NCBI GenBank assembly: GCA_009760885.1
Contig: CM019693.1
Span: 50,484,455-50,548,454, forward strand
Length of the DNA stretch: 64,000 nt
Origin: Achatina immaculata
Lineage: Eukaryota; Mollusca; Gastropoda; Stylommatophora; Achatinidae
Direction of reading: 5' to 3'
Part shown: positions 21,331 to 33,853 of the stretch, piece by piece
Numbering within the stretch: position 1 is the stretch's first letter
How the letters are laid out: each line of letters begins with the position of its first letter
Made by a program: the position numbers and the translations under genes
The notes under the pieces: model-generated
Database searches by the model: none
Seen by the model: only the letters and a program-made list of their open reading frames with translations
What the model was told of the DNA's origin: nothing

Positions 21331-22486
21331 TAAAGAGGGAGGAATTATATGATTTACCCGGAACATGCCAGGTGATAATGACGTAATCCTTTGTGTGTGT
21401 GTGAGAGGTGCTAGCACCAAAATGACAGCGGCCTTCTCGTGTTTACAGCATCAAGATACCGCAGTGATTTGACAGAGTTTACCTGGTGTTAGGTTTTAAT
21501 ATACGAATAATGGTGATGTTTCCATGCTGAGAAGTAAAGAACAAAATCTTTTGCTAGATAAGTACGGGAGGTCACTAAGTGTCTGGAAACAAGGTCAGGA
21601 TATCAAGCCATGTTGACGGCTATACGTGATTTATATGTGGATATTGTTTTGGTCTGTCATCATAATTTCATCATTTATAATCATGTATACTGTTCTGTGA
21701 GGGTTATCAGGAGACTAGAGTGTTAAACATGAGTGTTTAGGTGTTAATCTAGTGCAGGTAACTTGTACAACAAGGCTTACTCAAACCTTACCCGTGCCGG
21801 AAGGTTATATATTGCTACTTCCTTAGTATGAGCCTCTAGCCGCATGTCAATATATTGCTACATATTTCGTTTCATTAAAAAATCGGTGTAACTTTTGATT
21901 GTAAACATTTAGTGCGCATGTCCAGTGACCTTTGTCATCATTTTGAAGCGTTATTATCAACGAGTGTGAAGTTTCGATCGAGAATTTTCAACTTTTTTGT
22001 GTCCCCGAAGATATACGGACATGCCCTATGACTAGACAACTGTTCTTTAGTATGCCCCAAGTTGATCTAGACATATTAGAAAGACTGGAGAAGTAGTTAG
22101 AAGGTTATTTCAGACATTATTTCTGTGAGCATGCCACATATCATCACAAGACGAGACCGTATAAATCTACAAGTATATCTAGACATCGCCGATGGTAGGT
22201 AGTGTAGATCTAGACTTAGACAATCATCAGCTAAATGTGTTCTCCTATTTTAATTTTCCTAAAACAAAGAACTCTACATTTATGGAATCTTCATACATTT
22301 ACACTTATTCTGATGCATAATACGTATACTTTTAACGTGGAAATACTTTATTATATTCACTTTTCCAACTATACTCCCTGTACATATCAAGACCCGCGCT
22401 TTTACTTTTGTCATGGCTGGAACGTCCGCTTTTCTTCCTGTGGCATTTTAAGCAGTTGGGTATAGGACGCAGGGATTTTGTTGTTG
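21331..22486. other. Unassigned intergenic sequence
   Basis: No supported gene, RNA or element. Base composition is ordinary. Confidence 0.45.
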
Positions 22487-22645
22487 TTGTTGTTTTAAGT
22501 TTGGCTTATATTGCAGGAAGTACGGTACATTCTTTATCTGTGTTACACTGTGGCTTATATTGCAGGAAGTACGGTACACTGTTTATCTGTGTTACACTGT
22601 GGCTTATATTGCAGGAAGTACGGTACACTCTTTATCTGTGTTAGA
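22487..22645. repeat. 49-bp repeat, three units
   Basis: Units ggcttatattgcaggaagta plus CGGTACACTSTTTATCTGTGTTACACTGT. Confidence 0.9.
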
Positions 22646-23139
22646 CTATCTCAATAAAGGAAGCGTATCCCATCAAATTTATGACTTCTCTTTATGTCGC
22701 TCTGCTCAGTGCCCACGTCACATTCTTAGTTTAGTTGCTATAGAATAAGGTGGTGGATCCATATTTAGTAACAGGGTTTTGTTATGAGAAAGTAGAGAGC
22801 AATGTACATGGTGGACTCCGATAGGACAAGTATGTAGGTCAAACTTAACAAATTTATTTTCTTGTAATGATGGCGTGTGAGGTACTTGTGTGAGAAGCGC
22901 ACAGGAAGTGGAAACTAAGTGTTTGACCAGGCTTAGAGTTGCATTTTCTGGGTCAGGTTATTCAAATTAAGAATAATCAAGAGTATGATGAATACCTAGC
23001 AGAGCTAATCACGTGATTTTGAGGTGTGCAATGATCTTGAAAAGATTTTGTCCATTTTTTTTTAGCATCGTAAAGACGGTGATTATTTTTTCTTCTTTTT
23101 TCCATTCCACTAAAATTCTCTTCAATTTTGCCTTGAAAA
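22646..23139. other. Unassigned intergenic sequence
   Basis: Nothing recognisable. Confidence 0.45.
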
Positions 23140-24326
23140 GATACAATCTAGAGATAAGACATGGCCTAGAGATGAGATATGGCCTAGAGATAAGACATGG
23201 ACTAGAGATAAGACAGTCTATAGAGATAAGACAGTCAAGAGATAAGACAGTCTATAGATAAGACAGTCTAGAGATAAGACAGTCAAGAGATAAAACAGTC
23301 TAGAGATAAGACAGTCTAGAGATAAGACAGTCTAGAGATAAGACACAGTCAAGAGATAAGACACAGTCAAGAGATAAGACAGTCTAGAGATACGACACAG
23401 TCAAGAGATAAGACAGTCTAGAGATAAGATATAGTCAAGAGATAAGACAGTCTATAGATAAGACAGTCAAGAGATACGACATAGCCTAGAGATAAGACAC
23501 AGCCTAGAGTTTACACATAGTCTATAGATAAGACAAAGCCTAATGATAAGACAGTCTATAGATAAGACAAAGCCTAATGATAAGAAGTCTATAGAGAAGA
23601 AAAAGCCTAGAGATAAGACAAAGTCTATAGATAAAACAGAGCCTATAGATAAGACACAGTCTATAGATAAGACAAAGCCTAGAGATAAGACAGATTATAG
23701 ATAAGACATTCTATAGATAAGACAAAGCATATAGATAAGACAGTCTATAGATAAGACAAAGCATATAGATAAGACACAGTCTATAGATAAGACAGTCTAT
23801 AGATAAAACAAACCCTAGAGATAAGACAGTCTATAGAGAAGACAAAGCCTATAGATAAGACACAGTCTATAGATAAGATAAAGCCTATAGATAAGTCTAT
23901 AGAGAAGATAACGCCTATAGATAAGACAGTCTATAGAGAAGACAAAGCCTATAGATAAGACAAAGTCTATAGAGAAGACAAAGCCTATAGATAAGACAGC
24001 ATAGATATAAAACAAAGCCTATAGATAAAACACAATTTGTAGATAAGATAAAGCCTATAGATAAGACAAGTCTATAGATAAGACAAAGCCTATAGATAAG
24101 ACATAGTCTATAGATAAGACAAAGCCTATAGATAAGAAAAGTCTATAGATAAGACAGTCTATAGATAAGACACAGCCTATAGATAAGACAAAGTCTATAG
24201 AGAAGAAAAAGCCTATAGATAAGACAAAGTCTATAGAGAAGAAAAAGCCTATAGATAAGACAAAGTCTATAGAGAAGAAAAAGTCTATAGATAAGACAGT
24301 CTATAGAGAAGACAAAGCCCATAGAT
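23140..24326. repeat. 16-18-bp minisatellite, left part
   Basis: More than 65 units built on ctatagataagacaaagc and gtctagagataagaca. The array is split by composite copy 2 and continues to 26690. Confidence 0.93.
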
Positions 24327-25541
24327 CTTCTTCTTCTTCTTCTTCGTTCACTTCTACCACCAAAAACCGCACTGTGAACCTACTGAATTCACGCCTGTGG
24401 TCCTCGTTAGGTCCCGTGGTCCCCTGTGTGGTCCAAAATAGACCACACGAGATCCACGAAAGGACCACAAGAGATTCAGAGTATCACAGTGCTTTAGCCT
24501 GTATTCTTGGTGGGTCTCGGAAGCGGGATTGCGTGACACCGTGGTTTTCATTGCACCAGTTTGGTCTAGGGTTGGACTTTCTCACCGGAAAACCTCGACG
24601 TGTTTTGAGATACCCGTGTATCACCGCCGGGTGAGAGGTGTTTGCCCATCCAGTCCAGGGTTGGACTTTCTCACCGGAAAACCTCAGCGTGATTAGGATA
24701 CGCAGACATCCCCACCGGGTGAGAGGTGGTTGCCTATCTAGACTTCCCTGGTCCAGTGTCTCCGACTTCAGCATTTTGCGGTCATGGCCGCTACCCTTCC
24801 TAGTTGTGACCAGGATGGAGCTTTTGTCCAGGAGGACGAATCCTCGCCACTAATGACTTCTACCCCTGGGTTGAGCCGGTTTAGGCATTATCCCAGTATG
24901 GGCGTGTTTGGGACGGGACCGACCTCTAGAGCAGAGGTACTGTGACATGCAAAGCCTTCAAGATTCACCCCTGGTATGAGCCGGTTTAGGCAAAATTCAC
25001 CAGTATGGGTGTATATCAGGCGTTACCAACCTCTATAGCGGAGGTGGCATGACATGTCTAGCCATCAAGTTCTACTCCTGGTGTGTGCCGGTTTAGGCAT
25101 ATTTCACCAGTGTAGGTGTATTTCGGACGTGGGCGGCCTCTAGAGCAGAGGTGCCGTGGTATAGCTCTCGTAGCGATACTACTGGACATACCAGTTAAAC
25201 TTCACTTTCCACCACCTTTTCCCATCGGCTCCGCACAGCAACCTTTATTTCTTTTCCGCATTTACTTCCTTAACCGGGAGGAGCTTCACTCCACGCACGG
25301 CATTTGAAGAGTCTCGCCAGCAGTGAGACAAGCCGGTTCATGCATTTCACCCGACATGACTGCACTCAGGACGTGGCCAACCTCCAGACCAGAGGTGCCA
25401 TGATTTGACTGTTTGCTTCGCTTTATCCTTTCTACCACCTTTTCCGCAGTGATGCTGCGCGGCAACCTTATTTGTACCTTTCTTCATTGGCCGGGAAGAG
25501 CACCGCTCCACGCACGGCAGCTGAAAAATCTCGCCAACAGC

Positions 25542-25765
25542 GGGTTTTGAACTAATAAAAGCGCTCTTTCCACGAGGGTCGGAGCTTGGTAAGCATGTAT
25601 TAGCTCTAGAATTGCCACAGTTATCCAAGTAGGATCGTGTCATCTAAGGAACCTCGACTGATTTAATGAGCCATTCGCGGTTTCACCGTGAGACAGTGTG
25701 AACTTAGACATGCATGGCTTAATCTTTGAGACAAGCATATGACTACTGGCAGGATCAACCAGATA
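25542..25765 (-). rRNA. 18S rRNA 5' fragment inside composite copy 2
   Basis: Same ~222-nt 18S segment and same 3' breakpoint (after ...AGTTCAAAAC) as in copy 1, joined to the same body sequence. The identical junction shows that the chimera existed before the two copies spread. Confidence 0.95.
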
Positions 25766-26187
25766 GCTTTCTTCACCGAACCTTTGTCGGATATCTGCCG
25801 ACAGACCGACGCGGGGCAAGGGAGACAGCGCTCTGCTCAGAGCGGATCCCTTTCGACCCCGGTGGCGTTTCATTTCCTTTAACCGGCGGGGGCGGCTCTC
25901 TCTGCTCTAACGAGCGGAGAAGAAAGCCTGGCCACCCACAAATAACACACGTTACATACTGCAGACCCGATACTCTTTGCGAGAGATGGGCCAATTTCGA
26001 GACCATCGGTCGACAAAACCGTACTACATCGTTATCACGAACCTGGCTGGCTAGCCGTTTACATGCTTCGCTCGACGGACAAACCACTTGCTTCTGCATC
26101 GAAACACCTTAACTCTCGCCATCCGGGAAGGGAGCGAAAGCCTGTCTCCCCACGCACGGAACTCGAGAGCGCTTTTTCGCCAAAAGA
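25766..26187 (-). other. Putative rDNA external transcribed spacer, copy 2
   Basis: Upstream of the 18S 5' end and collinear with 7115-7535. Inferred by position. Confidence 0.6.
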
Positions 26188-26690
26188 ACAAAGCCCATAG
26201 ATAAAACAAAGTCTATAGAGAAGACAAAGCCTATAGATAAGACAGTCTATAGATAAGACAAAGCCTAGAGATAAAACACAAATTGGAGATAAGACACATC
26301 TTATAGACAAGAAACAATTTATGGACAAGACACAGTCTATAGATAAGACACTATGTTTAGATAAGTCACAGTCTATAGATAAGACATAGTCTATAGATAA
26401 GACACAACGTTTTGATAAGTCACAGTCCGTAGATAACCCACAACTTTTAGATAAATCACAGTCTATAGATAAACCACAACTTTTAACTAAGTCACAGTCT
26501 ATAGATAAGACACAACGTTTAGCTAAGTCACAGTCCGTAGATAGGACACAACTTTTAGCTAAGTCACAGTCTATAGATAAGACACAACTTTTAGCTAAGT
26601 CACAGTCTATAGATAAGTCACCACCTTTAGCTAAGTCACAGTCCGTAGATAAGACACAACTTTTAGCTAAGTCACAGTCTATAGATTTTA
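26188..26690. repeat. Minisatellite, right part
   Basis: Continues the array at 23140-24326, then shifts to a longer higher-order unit (agtcacagtctatagataag plus ACACAACTTTTAGCTA) in the last 350 bp. Confidence 0.9.
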
Positions 26691-27899
26691 TAACGAAGCT
26701 TTAGTTGGTGGAGATGTAACAGAATAGCAATTCTGTTCAGAGATTATTTGTGTAGTGCTAATAATTGTGTTTGCGTAGACCACAACTTATGTCGTTAGGA
26801 AAGTACGTGTGCAAATTACGTCGTTAGAAAGGTCCGTGTGCAAAAAAGCCGGTCGTTGGGGAGTCTTGGTGTGAATGTGTAACGGGATGGACGTGCTTTG
26901 TGGAACGGTGTGATTGTCTCGAGAAATGTGATAGAGAGAGCATTGTTGTTGTTAGAATTAGTTTAGTTTATTTTCCCTGTGTGAGTTGCAGTCTTTGGGT
27001 AAGCTTGTAAGTATGATTTTTTGTATGTATAAATCATTGTAAGGTTTTCTTTGCCCATGTGGCGTAGAGGTCATTCACGCCGGGCATTTGTTACTGTGAA
27101 TTTCTGTTCAGCCTGATGGCTACATTCCCATCATCATGATTTCACCCCTCATTTTGGTCCATTAATAATATGTGTTGTCTGATGATAAACTACACCAGTT
27201 GGCTTTGTGGGAATTCTCATTGTTGACCAGTTTGTTTTGGTCGGAAGACTGCCAAGTTATGTTTAAGTTGTTGTATTTGTACTATTTGTGTGGAGTTGAA
27301 AGCCTGGGTGTCTTGTTGTATTTTCTTAGTGTATAATACAGAAAATTAGGTGATGGTTAGAACACCAGCAACAAGAAGAAACGTATAAGTTGAAACTGTA
27401 CTCCACAAGAAGGTTCAATCAATCCAGTAGTCATACCATTTCAGTGGTCTCCTTGTAAGGAGAATCCTGTTTCAGAGAGTTCAGAATGTGAATTCAGACA
27501 AAGGAACTAAAATAAAATAAATTAAAACCATATTATCCCGGTAGTGGAGCCTATTAATTAAGAGATTTTTGACAACCTGTCTCTAATAATGATTTCTGTA
27601 AAGTGAACTCGATAATGAAAGAGAAATAGAATGCAAAGATGACTGTATTATATTTTCCTTTACCTGACTGTAAAGATATAATGAAAGTTGGTTCATAAAT
27701 CATTACAGTATTTTCAACATAAGGTTGACAGAGTTGGCAGAGTTGATAGTGTTGATACTGGCAGCAGTAAATGAAAGTCGGTGTAGGCCAGTAACTATGA
27801 GCTGGGTTTCTGCCAACTGTAAGACGTCCCGGCCACACTAAGACGCGTCCTTTGTTGTCCCGTGTCACCATGTCAGGTTTCATTTAGTACATTTTTTGT
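26691..27899. other. Unassigned intergenic sequence
   Basis: A minus-strand 109-codon frame at 27554-27883 lacks a recognisable domain. A lone pol III A-box-like tggcgtagagg at about 27060 has no B box. No gene called. Confidence 0.5.
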
Positions 27900-27937
27900 T
27901 TGTTGTTGTTGTTGTTGTTATTGTTGTTGTTGTTGTT
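27900..27937. repeat. (TTG)n microsatellite
   Basis: Runs of TTG with one TTA interruption. Confidence 0.95.
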
Positions 27938-28354
27938 CGCCCATCTTTATCGTATCTAATTCTTACTTTTTTCCTTCAATTTTTCCCTCAAATGCATTTT
28001 TCATTACTGTATTATGCTTATTGATTCGACTGAAATATTTCGGCTGTTGGTTCCTATGTTTTTCATTATTAACAAATAAAGGATTATAAAGTAGGTCAGA
28101 CAGATATAGATAAAGTTTGGAGTTATAAGAAAGAATATCCTTTATAAGTTTGAAATGAGATGGAGGGAAGACAGGTATTCCAAAGGTGTGCAGCAGAGTA
28201 AACATAGCTAATCTTGTAGGAATCAATATTGTTTGGTAGAAGACAATTATTTGATCAGTGACTTTGTTTAATCTAAACGGTGACCACAAATAATAAATGT
28301 TGTCCTTTTGTGTGACTGCGTCTTCAGAATGTGCTAATTTCCATTCCGCTCACC
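27938..28354. other. Unassigned AT-rich sequence
   Basis: A 108-codon minus-strand frame at 27963-28289 shows no domain or signal; not called. Confidence 0.45.
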
Positions 28355-28364
28355 AGAAGAAGAA

Positions 28365-28396
<32 letters not shown>

Positions 28397-28412
28397 GGAG
28401 GAGGAGGAAGAG
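28355..28412. repeat. Polypurine (GAA/GAG)n tract
   Basis: Uninterrupted purines for over 50 bp on the plus strand, a candidate triplex-forming tract. Confidence 0.93.
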
Positions 28413-28527
28413 GAGATATAGGCTTGTTCCGTGTTTGGCTACTCCTCTGCTGCCGGTGGAGAGAAGGGCAACCGTTAGTTTCATCATTAATCACTTCACT
28501 TGACGAATCACTACATTCCGACTCCAG

Positions 28528-28908
28528 GACATCAAGTGTCAAAGATTCAAGGATATCAAGTGTCAAAGACTCCAGGATATCAAGTGTCAAAGATTCCAGG
28601 ATATCAAGTGTCAAAGACTCCAGGATATCAAGTGTCAAAGACTCCAGGACATCACGTGTCAAAGATTTCAGGACGTCAGGTGTCAAAGATTCAAGGATAT
28701 CAAGTGTCAAAGACTCCAGGATATCAAGTGTCAAAGAATCCAGGATATCAAGTGTGAAAGATTCCAGGATATCAAGTGTCAAAGATTCCAGGATATCAAC
28801 TGTCAAAGACTCCAGGACATCGGGTGTCAAAGACTCCAGGACATCAAGTGTCAAAGACTCCAGGACATCGGGTGTCAAAGACTCGAGGACATCAAGTGTC
28901 ACAGAACT
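28528..28908. repeat. 24-bp minisatellite
   Basis: About 16 units of ccaggatatcaagtgtcaaa plus GACT. The period is a multiple of three, so ~195-codon frames stay open on both strands with repetitive SRISSVKD-type products; these are not genes. Confidence 0.93.
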
Positions 28909-28976
28909 CAAGTGAACATAGATATGGTTCTTGGTGTCAGAATTTGTTGTGTTTCGGGCATCAAATTTTCAGACTA

Positions 28977-29140
28977 TGAAAGGACAGAAACAGTAAGTGA
29001 AGAGTGAGAAACTGTGAGAAAGGACAGAAACAGCACATGAAGAGTGAGAAGCTGTGAGAAAGGACAGAAACAGCACGTGAAGAGTGAGAAACTGTGAGAA
29101 AGGACAGAAACAGCACTTGAAGAGTGAGAAACTGTGAGAT
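28977..29140. repeat. 40-bp minisatellite
   Basis: Four units of gaaaggacagaaacagcacg plus TGAAGAGTGAGAAACTGTGA. Confidence 0.93.
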
Positions 29141-29461
29141 ATTTGCCAGATATTTATCAGACACAGATAAGATGAAAGATAAAATTGATGACAATTGTGC
29201 TAAAACTGATGCTAGAACAGTAAGGATAGGCATTGCTGACTTGTACAAAGAAGAAACAAAGAAGAGAGAAACAAGAAACAAAGAAGACAGGAGTAAATAA
29301 TGAGGTTAGAATACAGGAATTAATAAAAAAAATATACAAAGTGTAGCAGGCCAGTACTTAGATAAAATATGACAGCAAAAATATTGAGGAAACAAAAGAA
29401 AAATATAGGTCAGATATGCGAATTTTGCTGTTATAGGTCTTGAGGTGGGGCACCATGGGAC
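29141..29461. other. Unassigned purine-rich sequence
   Basis: No gene or element recognised. Confidence 0.45.
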
Positions 29462-29573
29462 GTCTGTCGCTGCAGTCAACTGACTGTAGCAGAATTATTG
29501 CTTCTAGCCACGCCAGTCTGTCGCTGCAGTCAACTGACTGTAGCAGAATTATTGCTTCTAGCCACACCAGTCC
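29462..29573. repeat. 54-bp direct repeat, two units
   Basis: gtctgtcgctgcagtcaact... present twice with a single substitution. It contains the inverted repeat CAGTCAACTGACTG. Confidence 0.9.
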
Positions 29574-29617
29574 ACAACTTTCTTGTCAATCCACCTCAGA
29601 CGCCGTGGTTTGTCGTT

Positions 29618-30350
29618 GTTGTTGTCTTTATTCTAAGTTTGTTGTAGTATTTATTCTCCGTTTGTTGTGGCATTTATTCTAAGTCTGTTGTAGTATTTAT
29701 TCTCCGTTTGTTGTGGCATTTATTCTAAATCTGTTGTAGTATTTATTCTCCGTTTGTTGTGGCATTTATTCTAAGTTTCTATGTTTGTTGTAGTATGTAT
29801 TCTCCGTTTGTTATGGTATTTATTCTTCCTTTGTTGCCGTATTTATTTTCCTTTTTATTGTGTGCGGCATTTGTTCTATGTTTTTTGTGGTATTTACTCT
29901 CCGTTTTTTAGTTGTATTTATTTTCCAATTCTTGTGGTATTTATTCAGCGTTTGCTGTCGTTTGTATTTTCCGTTTGTTGTGGTAATTATTCCACACATT
30001 TTTGTTGTCGTATCTCCGTTTGGTTGTGGTATTTATTCTCCGTTTGTTGTTGTATATTTTCCCTGTTTGTTGTGGTATGTATTCTCCGTTTGTTGTGGTA
30101 TTTATTCTCCGTTTATTGTGGTATTTATTCTCCGTTTGTTGTGGTATTTATTCTCCGTTTATTGTGGTATTTATTCTCCGTTTATTGTGGTATTTATTCT
30201 CCGTTTATTGTGGTATTTATTCTCCGTTTGTTGTGGTATTTATTCTCCGTTTATTGTGGTATTTATTCTCCGTTTGTTGTGGTATTTATTCTCCGTTTAT
30301 TGTGGTATTTATTCTCCGTTTGTTGTGGTATTTATTCTCCGTTTGTTGTG
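29618..30350. repeat. 23-bp minisatellite
   Basis: About 30 units of tttgttgtggtatttattct plus CCG. Degenerate before 30060, homogeneous after. Confidence 0.93.
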
Positions 30351-30785
30351 GAATGGCATGTTTAGTTTGCATTATCCGCTGCAACCCTTTTAAGACGGAG
30401 CCAGCCTCGAGGCAGAGAGGGTAACCACTCCACAACACAAACGTGAGAAAAAAAAACATTCGAACTCGAGACAACGCAGGAGAAAACAGAGTTCCAAGTT
30501 TCAGTAATCTTTCAACAGTCGTGATGCATGATGGCTAAAGAACTAAACACCATTTTTTCATCGTTTGTTACATCTGTCTGTCTGTCTATCTGTCTGTCTG
30601 TCTGTCTGTCTAACATCTTAAAAGTGTTTACAATGACTCACAGTATGAAAACGATATGTTGCACTTCAAACTTCCAGTGTGTCATGAGAACCTGGCTTTG
30701 GTCGAACTTTCAGAATTTTTCGACGAAACTAAAAATATGATCTGCTAACTCCAGGACTCGAAAAAAGCGAAACCCTGCTAATTAT
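30351..30785. other. Unassigned, with (CTGT)n at 30571-30612
   Basis: Contains a CTGT microsatellite and a B-box-like ctcgagttcgaatg (minus, 30458-30471) without a convincing A box. No gene called. Confidence 0.5.
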
Positions 30786-30905
30786 GACAATAAAGATTAT
30801 TGTGATAATCCTTCTAATAACGATAATCCTTCTGACGCTGATAATCCCGCTAATAATGATAATCCTCCTAATAATGGTAATCTTTCTAATTATCCTAATC
30901 TCGCT
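30786..30905. repeat. ~18-bp AT-rich repeat
   Basis: About six degenerate units of the taataatgataatcctcc type. Confidence 0.8.
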
Positions 30906-31089
30906 AAAAATGCTCCCTAGTCTTGTCAGTCCCTTTATTTATACTTTCTTGTCACAATATTACGCCGGGATCTTGGAAATATCCCCTTTCGTCATTTTAT
31001 TTTTCCTTTTCGATCATCACTTTCTATTACTATCAAAGTAGTTCATGCCTGGTCCACAACTCCAGTCGGGTCAAGATTTCATGTGCAAT

Positions 31090-31121
31090 ATCCTAATACT
31101 AACACTGTCACTCTATTACTA
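31090..31121. repeat. 21-bp minisatellite, left fragment
   Basis: Unit tattactaatactgtcactt. The array continues at 31517-31668 and 33854-34060 between LINE insertions. Confidence 0.85.
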
Positions 31122-31516
31122 ATCTTATATCTTATATCCTTCCCGTGCCGTTAAACGTCACATAGGGCTCGCAAAGTAGTTCGCCAATTTTTCCTGTCTT
31201 CGGCGAGTCTTTCAACCTCATCAAAGGATTTTATGCCTGTTAATTTGGCCTCTCTTAACAATGTCCTCTTCAGAGTTTCACGCGGTCTGCCTCTTTTTCT
31301 CTGGCCTTCTGTGTTCCACTTGATAGCCTGTTTTGTGATTCTCTGACCGTTTCTTCTCATCACGTGACCAACATATGTCGATCTCCTTTTCCTGATCACC
31401 CATGAGACTGGTTGTTGTTCAGTCATCTGTCTTATCTCTGCATTGTTCTTGAATTCATTCCACTTGATGCCGAGTATTTTCCTTAGGCTTTTGTTTTCAA
31501 AAGAGTCTAATTTACT
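31122..31516 (-). mobile_element. LINE-G 3' end
   Basis: A minus-strand frame encodes a LINE C-terminus: 'SLRKILGIKWNEF', 'RRSTYVGHVMRRNG', 'EGQRKRGRPRETLKRT' and 'LAEDRKNWRTTLRALCDV'. The 3' tail is an (ATAAGAT)-like repeat. A 10-bp direct repeat, tctattacta, flanks it (31112-31121 and 31517-31526). It belongs to a different family from LINE-A next door. 5' truncated, without catalytic residues. Confidence 0.83.
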
Positions 31517-31668
31517 TCTATTACTAGTACTGTCACTTTATTACTCATACTGTCACTTTATTACTCATACTGTCATTCTATTACTAATACAGTCATTCTA
31601 TTACTAACACTGTCACTTTATTACTCCAACTGTCAATTTTTTACTAATACTGCCACTCTATTACTAAT
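31517..31668. repeat. 21-bp minisatellite, middle fragment
   Basis: About seven units of tattactaatactgtcactt between two LINE insertions. Confidence 0.9.
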
Positions 31669-33853
31669 CAGTCAGTCATTTGCATGTCCCTTGCGAAACT
31701 TTGCCTCCCTAACAGCTCTCCTGTAGGCCTCTCGATTGTGAGCAAAATAGCCTGCTGCTGATGCATCCATTTCCAGATTATCAACGTCTTGTAGCCATCT
31801 TCGCCTTTGGTCTTCTTCTTTCGTTAAATAAGTAAGGTGACAATATATACCCCTGACGGACCCCTTGTTTTATGTCAAACCAAGTTGTTGTTTCACCATT
31901 TATTCTTACTGCTGCTTGTTGGTCTAGATACAGCAGTGATGTTAATTGTATCAAATGTATTGGAAATCCCATTTTTTTCCATTATTTCCCAAAGTTTCTG
32001 GTGCTGTACACAATCAAATGTCTTTAAATAATCTATAAGGGATAAATATAGATTCACATTAAACTCTCTGCATTTCTCTATTATTAATCTTATATTGAAT
32101 ATATGATCTCTTGATCATCTTCCGTGTCTAAACCCAACTTGGACCATATTGACTTCTTCTTCTATATTCTTACGAAGTCTACCCATTATGATTTTAAACT
32201 GAATTTTACTTGCATGACTAACCAAGGCAAAAGTTCTGTAGTTTGTGCATAATTTCAGGTTACCCTTTTTTGGCAGTGGTATGAATACAGTTCTTTTCCA
32301 TTCTTTTGGCCAAATACCTGAATGCCATATCTTTTTACATAGTGCATGATAGATTGTTGCATATTCTTTTCCTCCTGCTTTAATAAGTTCAGCTGTTATC
32401 TCATCACATCCTGGTGATTTACCATTTTTCAGATTCTTTATTGCCCATAAAGTTTCTTCTATTGTCAGTTCGGGTTCTTTCTCCTCCAACAATAATTCAC
32501 ACTGTTGATTTCTGCTTCCACAGTCGGTTGTTTCATACATTCTTTTGCAGTATTCCTTCATCTTTCTAGAATTTCCTGTCTCTGAAAAGGTATTCCCCAT
32601 CTCGTCATAAATTACATTTAGCTTAGGTGTGACATTTCTCGTCAATGTCTTCATTTCTTTAAACATTTCACTATCTCTTCCACACTTCTGATGTTCTTCT
32701 ATTCTTTCACAACAATCTTGTATGAATTGTTTTTTTTGTCCTTTTTTATGCTTCTTCGTACTTCTTTGTCGCTTTCCATTGCGTCTTCATTTCTCTACGT
32801 TGTTTTATCAGTTCTAGTGTGCCTGCTGTAATCCATCCATTCTTTTGTGTTTTCTTTACTGGAACCATGTCTTTAGCTGTTGTTATTAAGATATCTTTGG
32901 CCTGCGTAGCCAGTTCATCTGGTGTCATCTCCTCCTGTACAGCCATCAAGATTTCGAAACGGTTCTTCACTTCTATACTGTATTGTTCTGGTATATTTGT
33001 AAGATCAAAGCAGAGTGGTCTTGATCTCGTAACTGTCTTTTTTATCTTTATCTTCATGTCTGCTATTAATAATTTATGGTCTGTGTCACAATCAGCACCT
33101 GGTAAAGTTTTTGCTGATGTTATACTTGACCTCTACCTTCTTTGCACTAAAATGTAATCTATTTGATTCTTGGTTTTCCCATCAGGTGATGTCCATGTGT
33201 AAAGTCTTCTTGGATGTTGTTGTAAAAGTGTGTTAGTAATCATTACCTCATTTTCCATGCAAAACGTCATTAGATTGTCACCTGCCTCATTTCTATGTCC
33301 TATACTAAATTTTCCCAAAATAATTTTCGTATTCTGCTCTTTCTGTACCAATCTTTGCATTAAAATCGCCCATTATTAATACAATATCATTTTTTCGTAC
33401 CTGGTCTATCGTCGTTTGCAGTGTGTTATAAAAGTCTTCTACTTCCTCTTCTTCTGCTGCTGATGTAGGTGCATATATCTGGATGATTGTTACATTTCTA
33501 GGAGTGCCCTTAAGTCTGATAGTGAGAATTCTATCACTTACTGGATTGTAAACTAGTAATGCTTTTGATGTTAATTTGTCGAAGTAAAAATATATTCCAT
33601 TTTTTCCTCTTAATTCAACACCAGAGTATATAAAGATATTATCATTCTCGCTCTTAAAGTGTCCTGATCCTTTCCATCGATGTTCGCAGATTCCCAAAAT
33701 GTGTATTCTCGTTCTTTTCACCTTGTCACTTATTATTTGATACTTCCCCTCATACATACTTCTTACATTCCATGTTCCTACTCTTATTTTTCTTGTTAGT
33801 TTGATGCAGGGGTTTTCCTTAGTAACAATGTCAGGATTTTGTCCGTCATCACA
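31669..33853 (-). mobile_element. LINE-A, near full coding length but internally deleted
   Basis: Minus-strand order: endonuclease start 'RVGTWNVRSMYEGK' (~33770), 'ILGICEHRWKGSGHF', 'IYAPTSAAEEEEVEDFY', 'LIMGDFNAKIG' (to ~33360), 'YTWTSPDGKTKNQIDYILV' (~33160), linker, RT entry 'NGKSPGCDEITAELIKAGG' (~32400), 'TVFIPLPKKGNLKLCTNYR', 'MVQVGFRHGR' and 'GVRQGYILSPYLFN' (~31830). It then jumps directly to the basic C-terminus and tail shared with 15406-15770. The YxDD catalytic region is missing, and there are frameshifts at about 33360 and 32720. The 9-bp attactaat flanks it (31660-31668, 33854-33862), though this is also array sequence. Confidence 0.87.

Larger units (their letters stand above)
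24327..26187 (-). mobile_element. Composite rRNA-headed retroposon, copy 2
   Basis: The same architecture as copy 1 (5582-7600): (GAA)n tail at 24327, subrepeat body, 18S 5' fragment at 25542-25765, and presumed external spacer to 26187. A 15-bp duplication, acaaagcccatagat, flanks it (24312-24326 and 26188-26202). The target is the 18-bp minisatellite, and the array phase is consistent with a duplication rather than a chance repeat. Its 5' end is about 65 nt shorter on the spacer side than copy 1, as expected for 5' truncation during reverse transcription. It has two ~90-bp units where copy 1 has three. Divergence from copy 1 is only a few percent by eye. Confidence 0.87.

Noticed and set aside
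27055..27100. tRNA gene or SINE (A-box match)
   Set aside because: tggcgtagagg fits an A box, but there is no B box at the right distance and no cloverleaf.
28324..28915. ~195-codon open frames on both strands
   Set aside because: The 24-bp unit is a multiple of three, so frames stay open on both strands; products are pure repeats and no splice or signal context exists.
29781..30424. Hydrophobic frames resembling a multi-pass membrane protein
   Set aside because: A T-rich 23-bp array read in three frames; the hydrophobicity comes from base composition.
30458..30475. SINE on the minus strand (B-box-like ctcgagttcgaatg)
   Set aside because: No A box upstream and no defined ends; too weak to call.
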